Positions 1-10,470 of a DNA stretch of 64,000 bases are shown here, one piece after another; the first letter of the stretch is position 1, and the number at the start of each line of letters is the position of its first letter. A program made the position numbers and the translations under genes. The stretch covers positions 95,339,650-95,403,649 of the forward strand of contig OY757011.1 of the NCBI GenBank assembly GCA_963580285.1, given 5' to 3'. The notes beneath the pieces were generated by a model that was given only the letters and a program-made list of their open reading frames with translations, made no database searches and was not told the origin of the DNA. This DNA is from Lucinisca nassula (Eukaryota > Mollusca > Bivalvia > Lucinida > Lucinidae).

Positions 1-1662
1 TGAAGCTTCATACCAAATATCAAAGACCTGGGCCTTCTTGTTTCAGACAAGAAGATTTTGAAAGATTTTCCCTATATAAGCCTATGTAAAACCAGTGGGC
101 CCCGGGGTGGGACCATGTTTTGACTCAGGGCAATAATATGAACAATCTTGGTAGAGGTCCACCAGATGAAGCTTCATACCAAATATCAAAGACCTGGGCC
201 TTCTTGTTTCAGACAAGAAGATTTTGAAAGATTTTCCCTATATAAGCCTATGTAAAACCAGTGGGCCCCGGGGTGGGACCATGTTTTGACTCAGGGCAAT
301 AATATGAACAATCTTGGTAGAGGTCCACCAGATGAAGCTTCATACCAAATATCAAAGACCTGGGCCTTCTTGTTTCAGACAAGAAGATTTTGAAAGATTT
401 TCCCTATATAAGCCTATGTAAAACCAGTGGGGCTCTGTGTTGGGCTATTTTTGGCCCCAGGGTTGTAATTTGAACAATCTTCATAGCGGTCCACTAGATG
501 AAGCTTCATACCAAATATCAAAGACCCGGGCCTGCTGGCTTCAGACAAGAAGATTTTCAAATGATTTTCCTATATAAGCCTATGTAAAACCAGTGGGCCC
601 TGGCGCGGGGACATTTTTGGCCTCGGGGCTATAATTTGAACAATCTTGGTAGAGGTCCGTTAGATGAAGATTCGTACCAAATATCAAAGACCTGGGCCTT
701 GCGGTTTCAGAGAAGAAGATTTTTAAAGATTTTCCCTATACACGCCTATGTAAAACCAAAGGGCCCCGGGGCGGGGGCATTTTTGGCCCCAGGGCTATAA
801 TTTGAACAATCTTGGTAGACGTCCACCAGATGAAGCTTCATACCAAATATCAAAGACCTGGGCCTTCTGGTTTCAGACAAGAAGATTTTCAAAGGATTTC
901 CCTATATAAGCCCATGTAAAACCAGTGGGCCCTGGCGCGGGGACTTTTTTGGCCCCATGGCTATAATTTGAACAATCTTGGTAGAGGTCCACTAGATGAA
1001 GCCTCATACCAAATATCAATGACCTGGGCCTTCTGGTTTCAGAGAAGAAGATCTTGTAAAGATTTTCCCTATATAAGCCTATGTAAAACCAAACGGCCCC
1101 AGGGCGGGGGCATTTTCGGCCCCATGGCTATAATTTGAACAATCTTGATAGAGGTCCACTAGATGAAGCTTCATACCAAATATCAAAGACCTTGGCCTTC
1201 TGGTTTCAGACAAGAGGATTTTTAAAAGTTTTCCTTATATAAGCCTATGTCAAACCAGTACGCCCCGGGGCGGGGCCATTTTTGGCCCCAGGGCAATAAT
1301 TTGAACAATCTTGGTAGAGGTCCACTAGACGAAGCTTCATAACAAATATCAATGGCCTGGGCCTTTTGGTTTCAGACAAGAAGATTTTTAAAGTTTTTTT
1401 TTCTTATTTTCCCCTTTTGTTTTCATGGCAACCAGAGTTCTGCATGGAATGGAATTCTTTGAACAACTTTGAGAGAGGACTACCCAAAGACCATTTCAGC
1501 CAAGTTTTGTCAAAATCTGCTCAGTGGTTTAGGAGGAGATGTCGTTTAAAGGAATTGTGGACGGACATCCGGACGGACGACGACGCCGACGAGGACGACG
1601 ACGGACGAATGACCGATCACAATAGCTCCCCCGGAGCCTTCGGCTCAGGTGAGCTAAAAATG
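1..1662 (-). repeat. 166-bp tandem array (pearl-like element, left-truncated by window)
   Basis: The opening motif TGAAGCTTCATACC recurs at 1, 167, 333, 499, 665, 831, 997, 1163 and about 1330, a strict 166-bp period over roughly nine units. The first three units are almost identical and the later ones more diverged. The array runs into a GGACGG/GACGAC-rich microsatellite (1558-1612) and ends in the motif GGCTCAGGTGAGCTAAAAATGG, whose reverse complement opens the array at 22.9 kb. Core repeats, then a GTCC-type microsatellite, then a conserved end is the design described for bivalve pearl/Helentron-type repeats. That family name is inference. Single diverged units lie at 21.6-21.9 and 33.8-34.2 kb. 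Confidence 0.85.
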
Positions 1663-1743
1663 GAAACTCCTGTTAACCCCAGTTTTACTATATAAAAGTG
1701 GGGATTAAGGGGGTCAAAATTTTGTAGGCGTGTTTTCGTGATG
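1660..1743. repeat. Fragment of hairpin MITE family M1
   Basis: The right half of the M1 MITE, ending in AGGCGTGTTTTCGTGATG. Just downstream (1744-1781) is a short piece of dispersed repeat D (TTCTTCAAGCCCCGATGGG). Confidence 0.7.
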
Positions 1744-1991
1744 TATTTCTTCAAGCCCCGATGGGCAGGGGCCGACAAATAGAGTGTTATATGGATATAC
1801 ATGTATGTTAATACTATAAATAACGACCATGTGCATTTTTCTCCAGAAAGCATGGACGGATTGCTTGTTTGGATCATTATAATCTTACGTCCGATTAGGT
1901 GCGCAGTCCTCATAGAGGTGATTCCAGAGGGACCGGATGCGTTGGCCGGAATTTCCAGATCTTACGGCTGTTTCCGATATCAACTGCACAC

Positions 1992-2156
1992 ATGGCGGGC
2001 GTTCAGTGTATGCCGTCCGTTGCTTTGGAAGCCTTATGGGCTGAAAAGGCTGCACGGCAGATAGGTTCCTTTGACCGGCCATTATCTTCCAGCGATGATG
2101 AAGACTTTGAAGATTTTTACAATAAACAATCACGTGTTTTAGGGAGAAATCATTAA
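1992..2156 (+). CDS. Candidate small acidic protein, 54 aa, unrecognised
   Basis: The ATG at 1992 sits in a good start context (CACACATGGCG, purine at -3, G at +4) and opens 54 codons ending in TAA at 2154-2156. The product starts with a mildly hydrophobic MAGVQCMPSVALEALWAEKA and ends with an acidic stretch (SSSDDEDFEDF) and a basic tail. The same frame is open upstream to 1899, so the start is a choice based on context. I recognise no family. The codons are non-repetitive and GC-richer than the flanks, which favours a real first exon or short gene, but chance is possible. It could be the 5' end of a host gene whose other exons are not visible. Confidence 0.3.
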   Translation: MAGVQCMPSVALEALWAEKAARQIGSFDRPLSSSDDEDFEDFYNKQSRVLGRNH

Positions 2157-2171
2157 ACCAAAAGCTTTGGC

Positions 2172-2480
2172 GGTGATTTATGGATATCCATAATTCGAAT
2201 TATGGATATCCATAAATCGATCTGAATTATGGATATCCATAAATCGAATTATGGATACCCATAATTCGAATAATGAATATCCATAAATCAGATGAATAAT
2301 TGATATCCATAAATAGAATTAAGGATATCCATAATTCGAATTATGGATATCCATACATCGATCTGAATTAATGATATCCATTAATCGAATTATGGATATT
2401 CATAATTCGATTTATGGATATCCATAATTCGAATTATGGATATCCATTATTCGGCTGATTTATGGATATCTATAAACACA
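2172..2480. repeat. Palindromic AT-rich tandem repeat (GGATATCCATAATTCGAATT)
   Basis: About 15 irregular copies of TATGGATATCCATAA alternate with TTCGAATT or ATCGATCTGAATT. Both modules are self-complementary, so the stretch can fold into cruciforms. No gene. Confidence 0.85.
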
Positions 2481-2499
2481 GATTAAATAGTAAAACGGC

Positions 2500-2830
2500 G
2501 CCCCATACGTGTTTTCGTAATGTCTGAAAACCGATTTGCCAATCAGAGGGGGAACGCTAGTTTGTTCGCGTCATCTGGGTCACGTGACCAAGATGGCTAC
2601 CACACCCATATATGGTTAAACCATTGAAAAGCTACTCTAGGACCAGTCAAGAAACTTTGTATGTAACAGATAAGACTCCAGCACACCATAATTTGTTCAA
2701 ATGATGATCTTAGGATTACCCCGAACTTATCTCCAGACACGCTCAATTTTTACAACCTATCCTTTTCTATAGGAAAAATTAAAATGATTATTTTTTCAGA
2801 AACTATTACAGCCAGTGAAAGTTGGTAGCC
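2500..2830 (+). repeat. Relic of the 22.9-kb array repeat
   Basis: CAATCAGAGGGGGAACG, GTTTGTTCGCG, CACGTGACCAAGATGGC and CCCATATATGGT match the unit of the array at 22.9-26.0 kb in the same order. A single decayed copy with no gene in it. Confidence 0.55.
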
Positions 2831-3370
2831 AACTAATTGAGATTCTTCACATGTGTGTGGATTTGGTGAGTGAGTGTTTGAGTTTTACGTCCCACCAACA
2901 ACTAAGGTCATATGGAGACGGGACCTCGGTTTAAAGACTCATCTGAAAGTCCGGAGAAGCCAGGGATCGATCCTGCGACCCCTAGTTTACAAGGCGAGTA
3001 GCGTAACCACTACACCACGAAGGCTTCTGTGCGGATTTGGTACCGATTCCTCACATGTGTGAAGTATTGGTATCAATTATACTCTTGTGTGAGAAATTGG
3101 TACCGATACTTCTCACGTGTGAGGAATCGGTACAAGTTCTTTACATGTAAGACACGTGTAATAGTAATTGGTACAAATTCTCCACACCCCATAAACACAG
3201 GTGACAGGTGTGAAGAATACTTACCATTTTTTTACACGTCAGACATTGTCAACGAATTCTTCGCATGTGTGAGGAATTGATACCAATTCTTCACACCCTA
3301 TAAAAAGTCGCACTAGTTTTTCACAGGTGTGACGAATACTTACAAATTCTTTATACGTCAGATAATTCAG
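2830..3370. repeat. Palindromic repeat with CACATGTGTG and GGTACC modules
   Basis: TTCTTCACATGTGTGAGGAATTGGTACC-like modules repeat about eight times at 30-45-bp spacing. CACATGTG and GGTACC are each palindromic. The S1 SINE at 2867-3027 inserted inside it. Confidence 0.75.
2867..3027 (-). repeat. SINE family S1 (tRNA-derived head), with target duplication
   Basis: Read on the minus strand it starts GCCTTCGTGGTGTAGTGG (A-box-like TGGTGTAGTGG) followed by a B-box-like GGATCGATCC, and ends in the tail ACTCACTCAC. It is flanked by TGTGTGGATTTGG (2854-2866) and TGTGCGGATTTGG (3028-3040), a 13-bp target duplication with one mismatch. Other copies are at 53150-53315 and 61468-61621. Confidence 0.85.
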
Positions 3371-3496
3371 ACATCAAAAATTTTTCGAAATTGATCATAT
3401 GTAAATTTGGGTGTGAAATTTACGAAATGAGAAATTTACGGTTCAACAAAGCCATCCCTAGACATATTGGAAGTGTTGGTGGTGACAGTGACGCAG

Positions 3497-3534
3497 GTCT
3501 TCTTCTTCTTCTTCTTCTTCTTCTTCTTCTTCTT

Positions 3535-3563
<29 letters not shown>
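3497..3563. repeat. (CTT)n microsatellite
   Basis: Uninterrupted CTT/TCT triplets, about 22 copies. Confidence 0.98.
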
Positions 3564-3565
<2 letters not shown>

Positions 3566-3833
3566 TCTATTAAATCATATTATCTCGTTTACTAAATTTC
3601 GTTTAAATATGCACGTGTAGCTTTTTAAAAAATCTTAGAGAGCCTTCCGTAGACAAGTTATAGGATACAGCGGTCTTGAACAGTTCTGCGTTGTGTTATC
3701 CAGGGTCTGACACTGGCTGCAAAACTGCACCTGGTGAGGAAATCACGACGACCATACTGACATTGACCACCCGTCAGCATTTATATACCCACAATTCCAA
3801 ACAACTTATTAGAAACCATATTACCGCTGATAG

Positions 3834-4085
3834 GTGACTTTTGTTGGTTTGGTCGCCATGAGGCGGGCAAACCGGGTATAATGACCAGATTGTAACTGTT
3901 CCATGGAGGGGCACGTGACGCGATCAACCAATCAGCTTTAACGATGATGCAATACTATACTGCAATTACAGGAAACAGCCTGTCTGAATAGCGACACAGA
4001 CCTAAAAGCAAGCGTTTCAACTCCAACAATAAAATATCTTAAGAGAAATGGATACACCTGGCAGGTGTGGCAGTTAGTCTACCAT
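3834..4085. repeat. 250-bp dispersed repeat, copy 1
   Basis: From TTGGTTTGGTCGCCATGAGG to GGCAGTTAGTCTACCATT it matches 34206-34451 almost base for base (a few substitutions). Similarity stops sharply at both ends, as expected of a mobile element. No coding potential. The other copy is next to the left end of the Polinton. Confidence 0.85.
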
Positions 4086-4094
4086 TGTTACCGT

Positions 4095-4135
4095 ATTTCG
4101 AAACACACCTATTCAGAATAGGTGTGTTTCGAAAT
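4095..4135. repeat. Perfect palindrome with M1-like ends
   Basis: TTTCGAAACACACCTATTC is followed directly by its reverse complement, making a hairpin with about 20-bp arms. It looks like two M1 MITE termini left back to back after loss of the interior. Confidence 0.75.
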
Positions 4136-4319
4136 ACAATTTCAAATACATTGTCATTTTTGGGTGTTCGAATTATTAGAAAATATCAGGTTGGAAATTT
4201 ATCAGTGTTAGAACTGTTTGATCTGAAAGAATTCCATGCATTGGATCAGGCTGTGTTCAATATTTTATACAACTACGTTTTTTTCCCGTGGCCCTGTCAA
4301 TCCGCACGTGATTAGAAGT

Positions 4320-5690
4320 TATAAATATCACTTATGCAGTGCTGAACCGTTTGATCTATAAATAAGTCAGTGTGTGCAGGGGGTCTTTGAATGCGATACA
4401 CATTGTCATTAATGACATTTACACCTCTTGAACTGTCACTATATTCCCTTTAAAATGGGCGAGTCAATTTGTGATCTCAGGAATAACAGAAATTGATTTG
4501 TTTAGAGCAAATTCTTTTCTTAAGAGTAGCCCATATCTAGGAAAAAGAGGATTTTTCAAAGAATTTCCTTATAGTCTGTAATATTTTTTTTGTTCTGGCT
4601 ACACCGCAGCAGACAAGTCCAGCTACATGTATATATGGGATGTTATGTTGAAGCCCGCACTTGCGGCTATTCAGTGGAGCTAGGCGCATAGATACTTCAC
4701 CCCCCCCCCTCCCCACCTATATTGTTTAAGCGCATAGTGAAGCCTCAGGCAAGACTGCGCAGCCTTGTTTGTGTGTTCTCTGATTACTAATAAGCAGTCG
4801 CAAATCAGCGTAAGCCGGGGGCATGTAGCAATTGTATGCCCATCGAAGTAGTCCGGTGAAGACTGATTAGACTGTGCGGATGCAAAACCATCATGTTATT
4901 TAGATAGGCAAGTAACAAAAAAAGAAAATGCGGACATCATACACAAATTTAACATGTGCATGTGTGATCTTCACTTTATGCGCGATGAAACATTTCAAAC
5001 CTCTTGAACATTGAAGACACAATCCCGATTGCACAACTGCGCAGACTTATCAGTCTTTTCTGTACGCACATGCGCAATAAGTATTTTACTCGAGATAGGA
5101 GATCTGAACAGACTGATCCTTGCACTTTGTAGCTTAGGATGTGTTTGTAACGTCGCAAGCAGATTTGGCCGGTTAAATGTACACGCCGTCGTTTTAAGCC
5201 GGTGCACGGCGAAAAAAAAAGTTTTACACGAAGGACCAGATTAGCCTGCGCCTCTAGCCAATGTGGCCATAGTTTTCACCTGTTGTTCTTTGATTAGCAC
5301 AGAGACCATGGTAGGCACATACGAACAACGAAGACTGTTCAGACTGCATGCATGTGCAGGCTGACCTGAGTCCCCCCCACACCGAATATGACTTATTTTC
5401 TTAATCACGTTCCCCGAAATTACTTCCAATAAAACCTTGTCACCGTGAAATAAATGGGCATCTTCACTTGCTCCTCAGAAAACCAGGGTAGCCCAACAGG
5501 TAACCTGAATTAAACTGCCTTTTTGCATGCAACAACCATGAATTTCACTCGCACGTGCTAAAAGACGTTCTGTGGAAAAAGGCGGGAAACTCTCAATTAA
5601 TATTAAAGGGGCGCTTCTGCTATTAAAGAAGCATTGAATCAATGCCACAGCACATGGAAAAAGGGTAACACTGTCACACAAATAATAATG
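4320..5690. other. No recognisable gene or repeat
   Basis: About 1.4 kb of mixed-composition DNA with a C-run at 4702-4711. Short ORFs on both strands overlap one another and show no family features. I see no supported gene. Confidence 0.5.
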
Positions 5691-6055
5691 AAAAGTAGAA
5701 GTAAAACAAAGATCAGGAATTGATACAATTAACTTACTCCACCCATAAAAGACACCAAAGGGAAAGAAATACAAACATTAAGCGACCAGACCATAATGGA
5801 AACCCAAACAAAGGAAGGCCATAAGGACAGTTACTTTCCCACAAAATGGCCATACGGCCATCCAAAACCAAAAGACACAAGTGATACACACAGTAAGTAA
5901 CAAACAACAACATAAATAAATCGCCACAGAAGAGCCGCCTTGGAACGGTCAGTGGAAGATTTCCACTGGGGGGCTTAAATCGATTTTACGTGGCCACAAT
6001 CCTCGCCCTTACTTCCGTCGCGATTTAGACAAATAATTTGTTCAGTCCGCATGAA
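5690..6055 (-). repeat. 3' region of the Penelope-like retroelement, truncated copy
   Basis: On the minus strand this matches the sequence downstream of the reverse-transcriptase relic at about 19.65-20.03 kb, for example GCGGACTGAACAAATTATTTG and the CCATTTTGTGGGAAAGTAAC segment. A third copy is at 52560-53050. It contains only the 3' untranslated part, as 5'-truncated retrocopies do. Confidence 0.7.
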
Positions 6056-6064
6056 AGCTGATTT

Positions 6065-6380
6065 GTTTGTTTGTTTGATTTGAGATTTAACGTTCCCGTC
6101 AACACTGTAAAGGTCATTTTGGAGACGTTGCTTCCAATTTTGTGGGACTTTTACCCGACATTGAGATGAAATGACATCTCAAGCCCTGTCGCCCAATGAA
6201 ACCTAATAGGGTTTACTAGCATGGACGGTCCGCCTCGCATCTCGGTTCCTGGACAGGCTTAGATCCTCTAATCGGTTTACCAGTACTAGTGTGCGGGCCA
6301 GATTCAGCTCTGCGTGGAAGCATCATGCAGCCCATATATTTCTTCAAGCCCCTATGGGCGGGGGCCGAATAATGAAAGCT
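6065..6380. repeat. Dispersed repeat D, copy 1
   Basis: Shared landmarks are ACGTTCCCGTCAACACT, GGACTTTTACCCGACA, GGTTTACCAGTACT, CTCTGCGTGGAAGCATCATG and TTCTTCAAGCCCC. Other copies or fragments are at 8905-9310 (inverted), 10038-10240, 27505-27655, about 55330-55410, 56230-56345, 60255-60340 and 60540-60735. No terminal structure was resolved. The 6380-7160 interval beyond it holds nothing I can assign. Confidence 0.75.
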
Positions 6381-7161
6381 GAAGCTACGCTCCAAAGAGT
6401 CTGAGAGCAAAGCGAAAACACTTGCATATGCATGGTGATCCAAGCCTTTGTAGGCCACAATGCTACATCACCGACTAGGATCAGCCTGCACATCGATGCA
6501 ATGTGATCAGTCTTTACTGAACCCTTAAATCTTATGAAGTCTCAAGTCTAAGTGAAACCCTTTGCCTTGCATACCGGTAGTGGGTGCGTATGTTCAGTGT
6601 TTGCAGGTCGTTGAGATACCAGCGAAGACACATCTTAGCGTACTCATTCGTGCAATCCGATTAGAGTCTTCGCTGATCGAATGAGCCTGACGCAGAAGAT
6701 GGGATTTTCACAACATAAATAAGCGAGTGGCTCATCAAGGTTGATCTAAGCACTTGCAGCCTGCGTTTCTCGCAGTCTAATCAGTATTCGGTGAAGGTAT
6801 GAACCTTCCATTACCACAGGGCAATCCAAAGTGAGAGAAGCGAAACCCATTTGCCTTACAGAGTGCATGTTAATCCGAGTCTTTGGAAGTCGCACATATT
6901 TCATGCTAAGTTTTCTTTTTTTTCGTGCGCTAGCTCATATACGACCAGTACGATGTTGTAATGATAAACCCGGGAACGATCCGAAATGCTTGTTCTGGAT
7001 GCATTTTTCGGCATTTATTTTCTGTGTTCGAAGTATTAAAAATTCTGATTTCTGAAAAATTTGGGAGTTCGAATTAAATGAGAAAGTTTTCAGCCACAAA
7101 TTCGAAGTAATTTTGGGTGTTCGAACTGCTAGGGTGTTCCAATTAATTGGTCACCTACCGT

Positions 7162-7436
7162 ATTTAACTTCACTACAACTGGTGTGTGGGAATGTGTGGC
7201 GGCGGTAAAACGTCTCCCTGCCCTACATCATAGTGTAGATTATATTTTCTTGTCCTTTGGGATCATTGATTCCATTCTGGAATTTGGAAAATATCTTAGG
7301 GTCACTGATGAGGCCTAATTGTCCGAAACAAGCTAGTCTGGCCCAGAAAACATGTGCACACCATATTTTTCAGTTCTGTGGTGCACGTATTCTTTGCTTC
7401 CAAAGGATAACCTTTTTATAGAACAGATTAAACGGG
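7162..7436 (+). repeat. Hammerhead-bearing repeat (retrozyme-like), copy A, single unit
   Basis: The unit runs from TTAACTTCAC to AACAGATTAAAC and contains GGCGGTAAAACGTCTCCCTG, the hammerhead motif at 7299-7344, and GCTTCCAAAGGATAACC. Copies B/C at 53513-53985 and D at 57640-57912 share the whole layout. It has no ORF. Small non-coding repeats carrying hammerheads in tandem are known from metazoan retrozymes and Penelope-like elements, and assignment between the two is inference. Confidence 0.75.
7299..7344 (+). ncRNA. Type I hammerhead ribozyme motif, copy A (degraded)
   Basis: Stem I GGGTCA (7299-7304) pairs with TGGCCC (7339-7344). The core CTGATGA (7305-7311) is intact, as are GAAA (7325-7328) and the cleavage triplet GTC (cleavage after C7338). 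Stem II is GGCC against GTCC, so one pair is lost, and stem III ACAAGCTAGT has lost part of its symmetry. Activity is therefore doubtful for this copy. Confidence 0.75.
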
Positions 7437-7514
7437 ATCACAATTCTATAGGCATGATTTCGTTATGGAAATACAACTTTAAGGACCCTATGGTTGCTAC
7501 TCTGTTGGCATTGT

Positions 7515-7632
7515 CCAACTGAAAAAGGGGTCTACTCTAAAAGGGGAAGAATTTGCTTCTCAAGGGGTCTACTCTAAAAGGGAAGAATTTGCTCCCCAGG
7601 AGCAAATTCTTTCCTTTAAGAGTATACCCCTT
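7515..7632. repeat. Direct plus inverted repeat hairpin
   Basis: GGGGTCTACTCTAAAAGGGG occurs twice in direct orientation (7515 and 7567), and the second copy is followed by its reverse complement ending CTTTAAGAGTATACCCC. This leaves a hairpin with about 30-bp arms around CCAGG. The same structure is at 54065-54170. Confidence 0.8.
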
Positions 7633-7782
7633 AGACATATCCAAAGAGCAACTACTTTTGCAGGAGTAGCAGTCATTTTCGCAAATTTTACGTCTTGCAA
7701 TGCCATTATGGAGTATGTCCATGGGGCCATGGAAACGAAAATCAACAGAACATAACTACTACTACTCACAAAGTGTGGCTGG

Positions 7783-8085
7783 CTGTAGTAGCTCAGTCGG
7801 ATGCAGTCTGACTGGCGATAAGGAAGACTCGGGTTCGATACCTACTGGGGTCGGCAACATTCTTTTGTGGAGATTATGAAATCTTTTCTATGGTCATTCT
7901 CTCCCTTCCGCTGATTCAGGAAGGGCAGGGGTCAGTTTTTGCGACATAATGTGCACTGAACTGGTAAACCGCTTACGGATAAGCCTGCTCAGGAAAAGCG
8001 TGGATAGGTACACTGACAGGTTCAAACATGACCCAAATCAGTGTTGACTGGGCCGTTGAATACAAATAAACAAAACTTGCAAAGT
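7783..8085 (+). repeat. SINE family S3 (tRNA-derived head)
   Basis: The head GTAGTAGCTCAGTCGGATGC (A box TAGCTCAGTCGG) and the B-box-like GGGTTCGATACC are spaced like a tRNA. The body ends with GACTGGGCCGTTGAATAC and AAATAAACAAA. A full copy is at 54355-54660 and a headless copy at 20187-20428. The body is far longer than a tRNA, so this is not a tRNA gene. Confidence 0.8.
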
Positions 8086-8230
8086 TAACTTAACACAGAT
8101 AGGAACAGATTATATATTCTGAATATCCTTCGGTACGCTGGTAGCTCTAATAATACGTACATGTATATATAAATGTTGGAAAGACAGAGAACGTTATTTT
8201 TCCTCATTTATAAAGATCGCTGGGTGTAAC

Positions 8231-8460
8231 GGGCCTCCGTGGCCTAGTGGATAAGAGTGCTGACTCTTAATCATTAGGTCTCTCAACGGTGTATGTTTGA
8301 GCATGGCTCAGGTCACATACTATATGATGAGAAGTTCTGCAACGGAAGGTCAGGAGGTTTTTCATCGAGTTCTCTAGTTTTTACTCACCTCCGATTAACG
8401 ATCGGCTTGATGTGAGTGAAATAATTTTGAAAGGATCGTAAAACCAAACATAAAAAAGAT
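8231..8460 (+). repeat. SINE family S2 (tRNA-derived head)
   Basis: The head CGGGCCTCCGTGGCCTAGTGG has an A-box-like TGGCCTAGTGG, a degraded B box (GTTTGAGCATGG), and the tail GAAAGGATCGTAAAACCAAA. It is related to the better preserved copy at 10988-11235. The 8460-8905 interval that follows holds nothing I can identify. Confidence 0.75.
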
Positions 8461-8904
8461 CGCTGGGTGTGTAAAAAACATTTTCAAGTCTTTGCTACTA
8501 GAATTAACGTCAGTGCCAAGGTCGAAGGTTCTAACTCTTCCAAAAATATAAAATATTTAGGGAGCGAAACAAAGTCATAACGTTGATGAGTCGCTGTTTA
8601 TTGTTCTTGAGCCCAGCACAGATAGCAATAGTTTCTTTTTAAAAACTTCATGACTACTAAGTGACCTGCCACCAGTTACAGACTGAGTTGTTAAAAGACT
8701 TTTTGGCGCATTCGATTGGAGCTATTTTATCTGATAAGCCAAGAGTGGTGGTCTTTATTTCCACTCAATACTTGACGTTTTACTAATCACTTTTACAATT
8801 AAATTGTGATCCAGAAAGATACACAAAAGGATAGCAAATTTCAGGTTTTTGCGGAGGTGCCGCTCAAAGAAACTGCCGAGGTTTAAGATACAGTCTGATT
8901 CGCA

Positions 8905-9310
8905 GCACTTTGTCTGGGCAGGCTTAGATCTTCCTAGGCGGTTCAGCAATACTTCAAAGTTCGGTCGGTTTCAGCTCATGCAGTCCAATATATTGCCCCT
9001 AGGTCTGATCGGCCCCCGTCCATCGGGGATTTAAGAAATAGATTGGGCTGCATGATGCTTCCACGCAGAGCTGATACCGGCCGCACATGAGTAGTGTTAA
9101 ATCGCCTAGAAAGTCTAAGCTTGCCCATGAAAAGTGGCTCGAGTCGGACCGTTCATGCATTTCAACCATTTAGTTTCATTGGGTGACAGGGTTTGAGAAG
9201 GAGTTTTATCTGCCCGTTTTATCTCAGTACTGAGTAAAAGTCCCACAGCATTGGAAGCAATGTCTCAAAAAAGACTCATACAGTGTTAACAGGGACGTTA
9301 ACAACAAATG
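8905..9310. repeat. Dispersed repeat D, copy 2
   Basis: Inverted relative to copy 1 over part of its length: GATGCTTCCACGCAGAGCTG, then GGGTGACAGGGTTTGAGAAG and a diverged GTTAACAGGGACGTTAAC. It appears to be two fused fragments. Downstream, 9405-9480 has the GTCCGTCCGTCCGTTCG signature of a pearl-like relic, and nothing else is recognisable up to 10038. Confidence 0.6.
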
Positions 9311-10037
9311 CAATAGATAACCAAGGCCCTATAGAAGGCCTGATGACTTAGGAAAAATCATTTCATATGCCCGTTTGAAAAAACAACAACAAAAAAAAAA
9401 CCGTCGTATTAAGTTTCGGGGTTGGTGTCCGTCCGTCCGTTCGTAAACTTTTTTTCGTTGCCGTATAAATCCTACTATACAGTTTTCATCCGATCAAGCC
9501 TAAAATTTGTATGTAGTAAGGCTAAGATGTGAAGATATGCCACCAAATATTAATAGAGTTATGACCCTTTGAAAAATTCGGTTAACATTTTCGTTTGGTT
9601 AAGTTTTGTGCTATACATGTGCAAACCATATGTAAGTTACATTTAGTTTATACTTGGCATGGCGTTAAACGATTTACCACAGAATACTCGTCACTACCTA
9701 CTCTTCCGGATACCAGGTCACAGACTTCGAAATTTTATATACACGTTTTGTATTTAAGTTTATTTTTTGTATTCAAAAAAAAAATGCATTAAGTGGGATA
9801 ATGATATCAGCTGGCTCAAATCAGAATGTAGACTGACAAGACCAATCCTATTGGATGCTTTTTGAAAGCAGCCAACTTGTTTCAAATACAGCTAAGCACG
9901 GGACATGTCAAGACATTGCCCAGTGAAAACCAACATGTCATCCCCGTTAGGAATGACAAAAAGTCTGTTCTAATATCAACATAGACAACTGATAAACTAT
10001 CTAAACATGTCGGTACAGTTATCTGGTTATGTTTGTT

Positions 10038-10240
10038 TGTTTTGGGGAGGTTTAACGTTCCCGTCAACACTATGTGGGCCATTTTGGAGACACTGCTTTC
10101 AATTTTGTGGGACTTTTACCCGACAATGAGATAAAATGTCATTATATGCACGGACGGTCCAACTCGCACCACTTTGCCTGGCAGGCTAAGACCCACTAAG
10201 CGGTTTACCACTACTCATGTACGGTCGATTTCTGCTCAGC
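10038..10240. repeat. Dispersed repeat D, copy 3
   Basis: GGTTTAACGTTCCCGTCAAC, GGACTTTTACCCGACA, CACGGACGGTCC and GCGGTTTACCACTACTC are in the same order as in copy 1. Confidence 0.7.
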
Positions 10241-10404
10241 GTTTACCATTTATACCTCCTTTACTTAAATATGCATTTGCGCGCACAAACGCAAAATCAC
10301 TAAGAGTACTGGTGGGTCGATTGTCGCTGACTATAGGTCGGAAAAGTCCTGGACTGTGATTTAAACTGCTTAATTTACCCTTGAAATCCGATTTATAAGT
10401 ATAT

Positions 10405-10470
10405 AGTGTAAATCTTGATCAGACGCCGCATTCTGTGGCGTCTGGTCTGGGTCTTCACTGTTTGCCAAGC
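10405..10470. repeat. Short hairpin, MITE family M2 core
   Basis: GTAAATCTTGATCAGACGCC pairs with GGCGTCTGGTCTGGGTCTTC. The same core occurs at 12177-12255, 12742-12801, 14755-14825, 26702-26762 and 50607-50665. Confidence 0.7.

Larger units (their letters stand above)
7162..8336 (+). repeat. 1.2-kb duplicated segment, copy 1
   Basis: The order hammerhead repeat, direct/inverted hairpin, SINE S3, spacer, SINE S2 head is the same at 53705-54902, including the spacer sequence between the SINEs. Shared spacers show that the block was copied as a unit rather than assembled twice. The 53.7-kb copy has one extra insertion at about 54209-54262. Confidence 0.8.

Noticed and set aside
2172..3370. CRISPR-like array
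   Set aside because: The repeats are irregular, palindromic and lack unique spacers of constant length; the genome is eukaryotic.
3391..3573. Leu-repeat signal-peptide-like ORF
   Set aside because: Translation of a (CTT)n tract.
7783..7860. A tRNA gene (GTAGTAGCTCAGTCGG ... GGGTTCGATACC)
   Set aside because: The promoter boxes are tRNA-like but the sequence continues into a repeated body with an A-rich tail, and the same unit is at 54.36 kb. It is a SINE head, as are those at 8231, 10988, 2867, 53150 and 61468.
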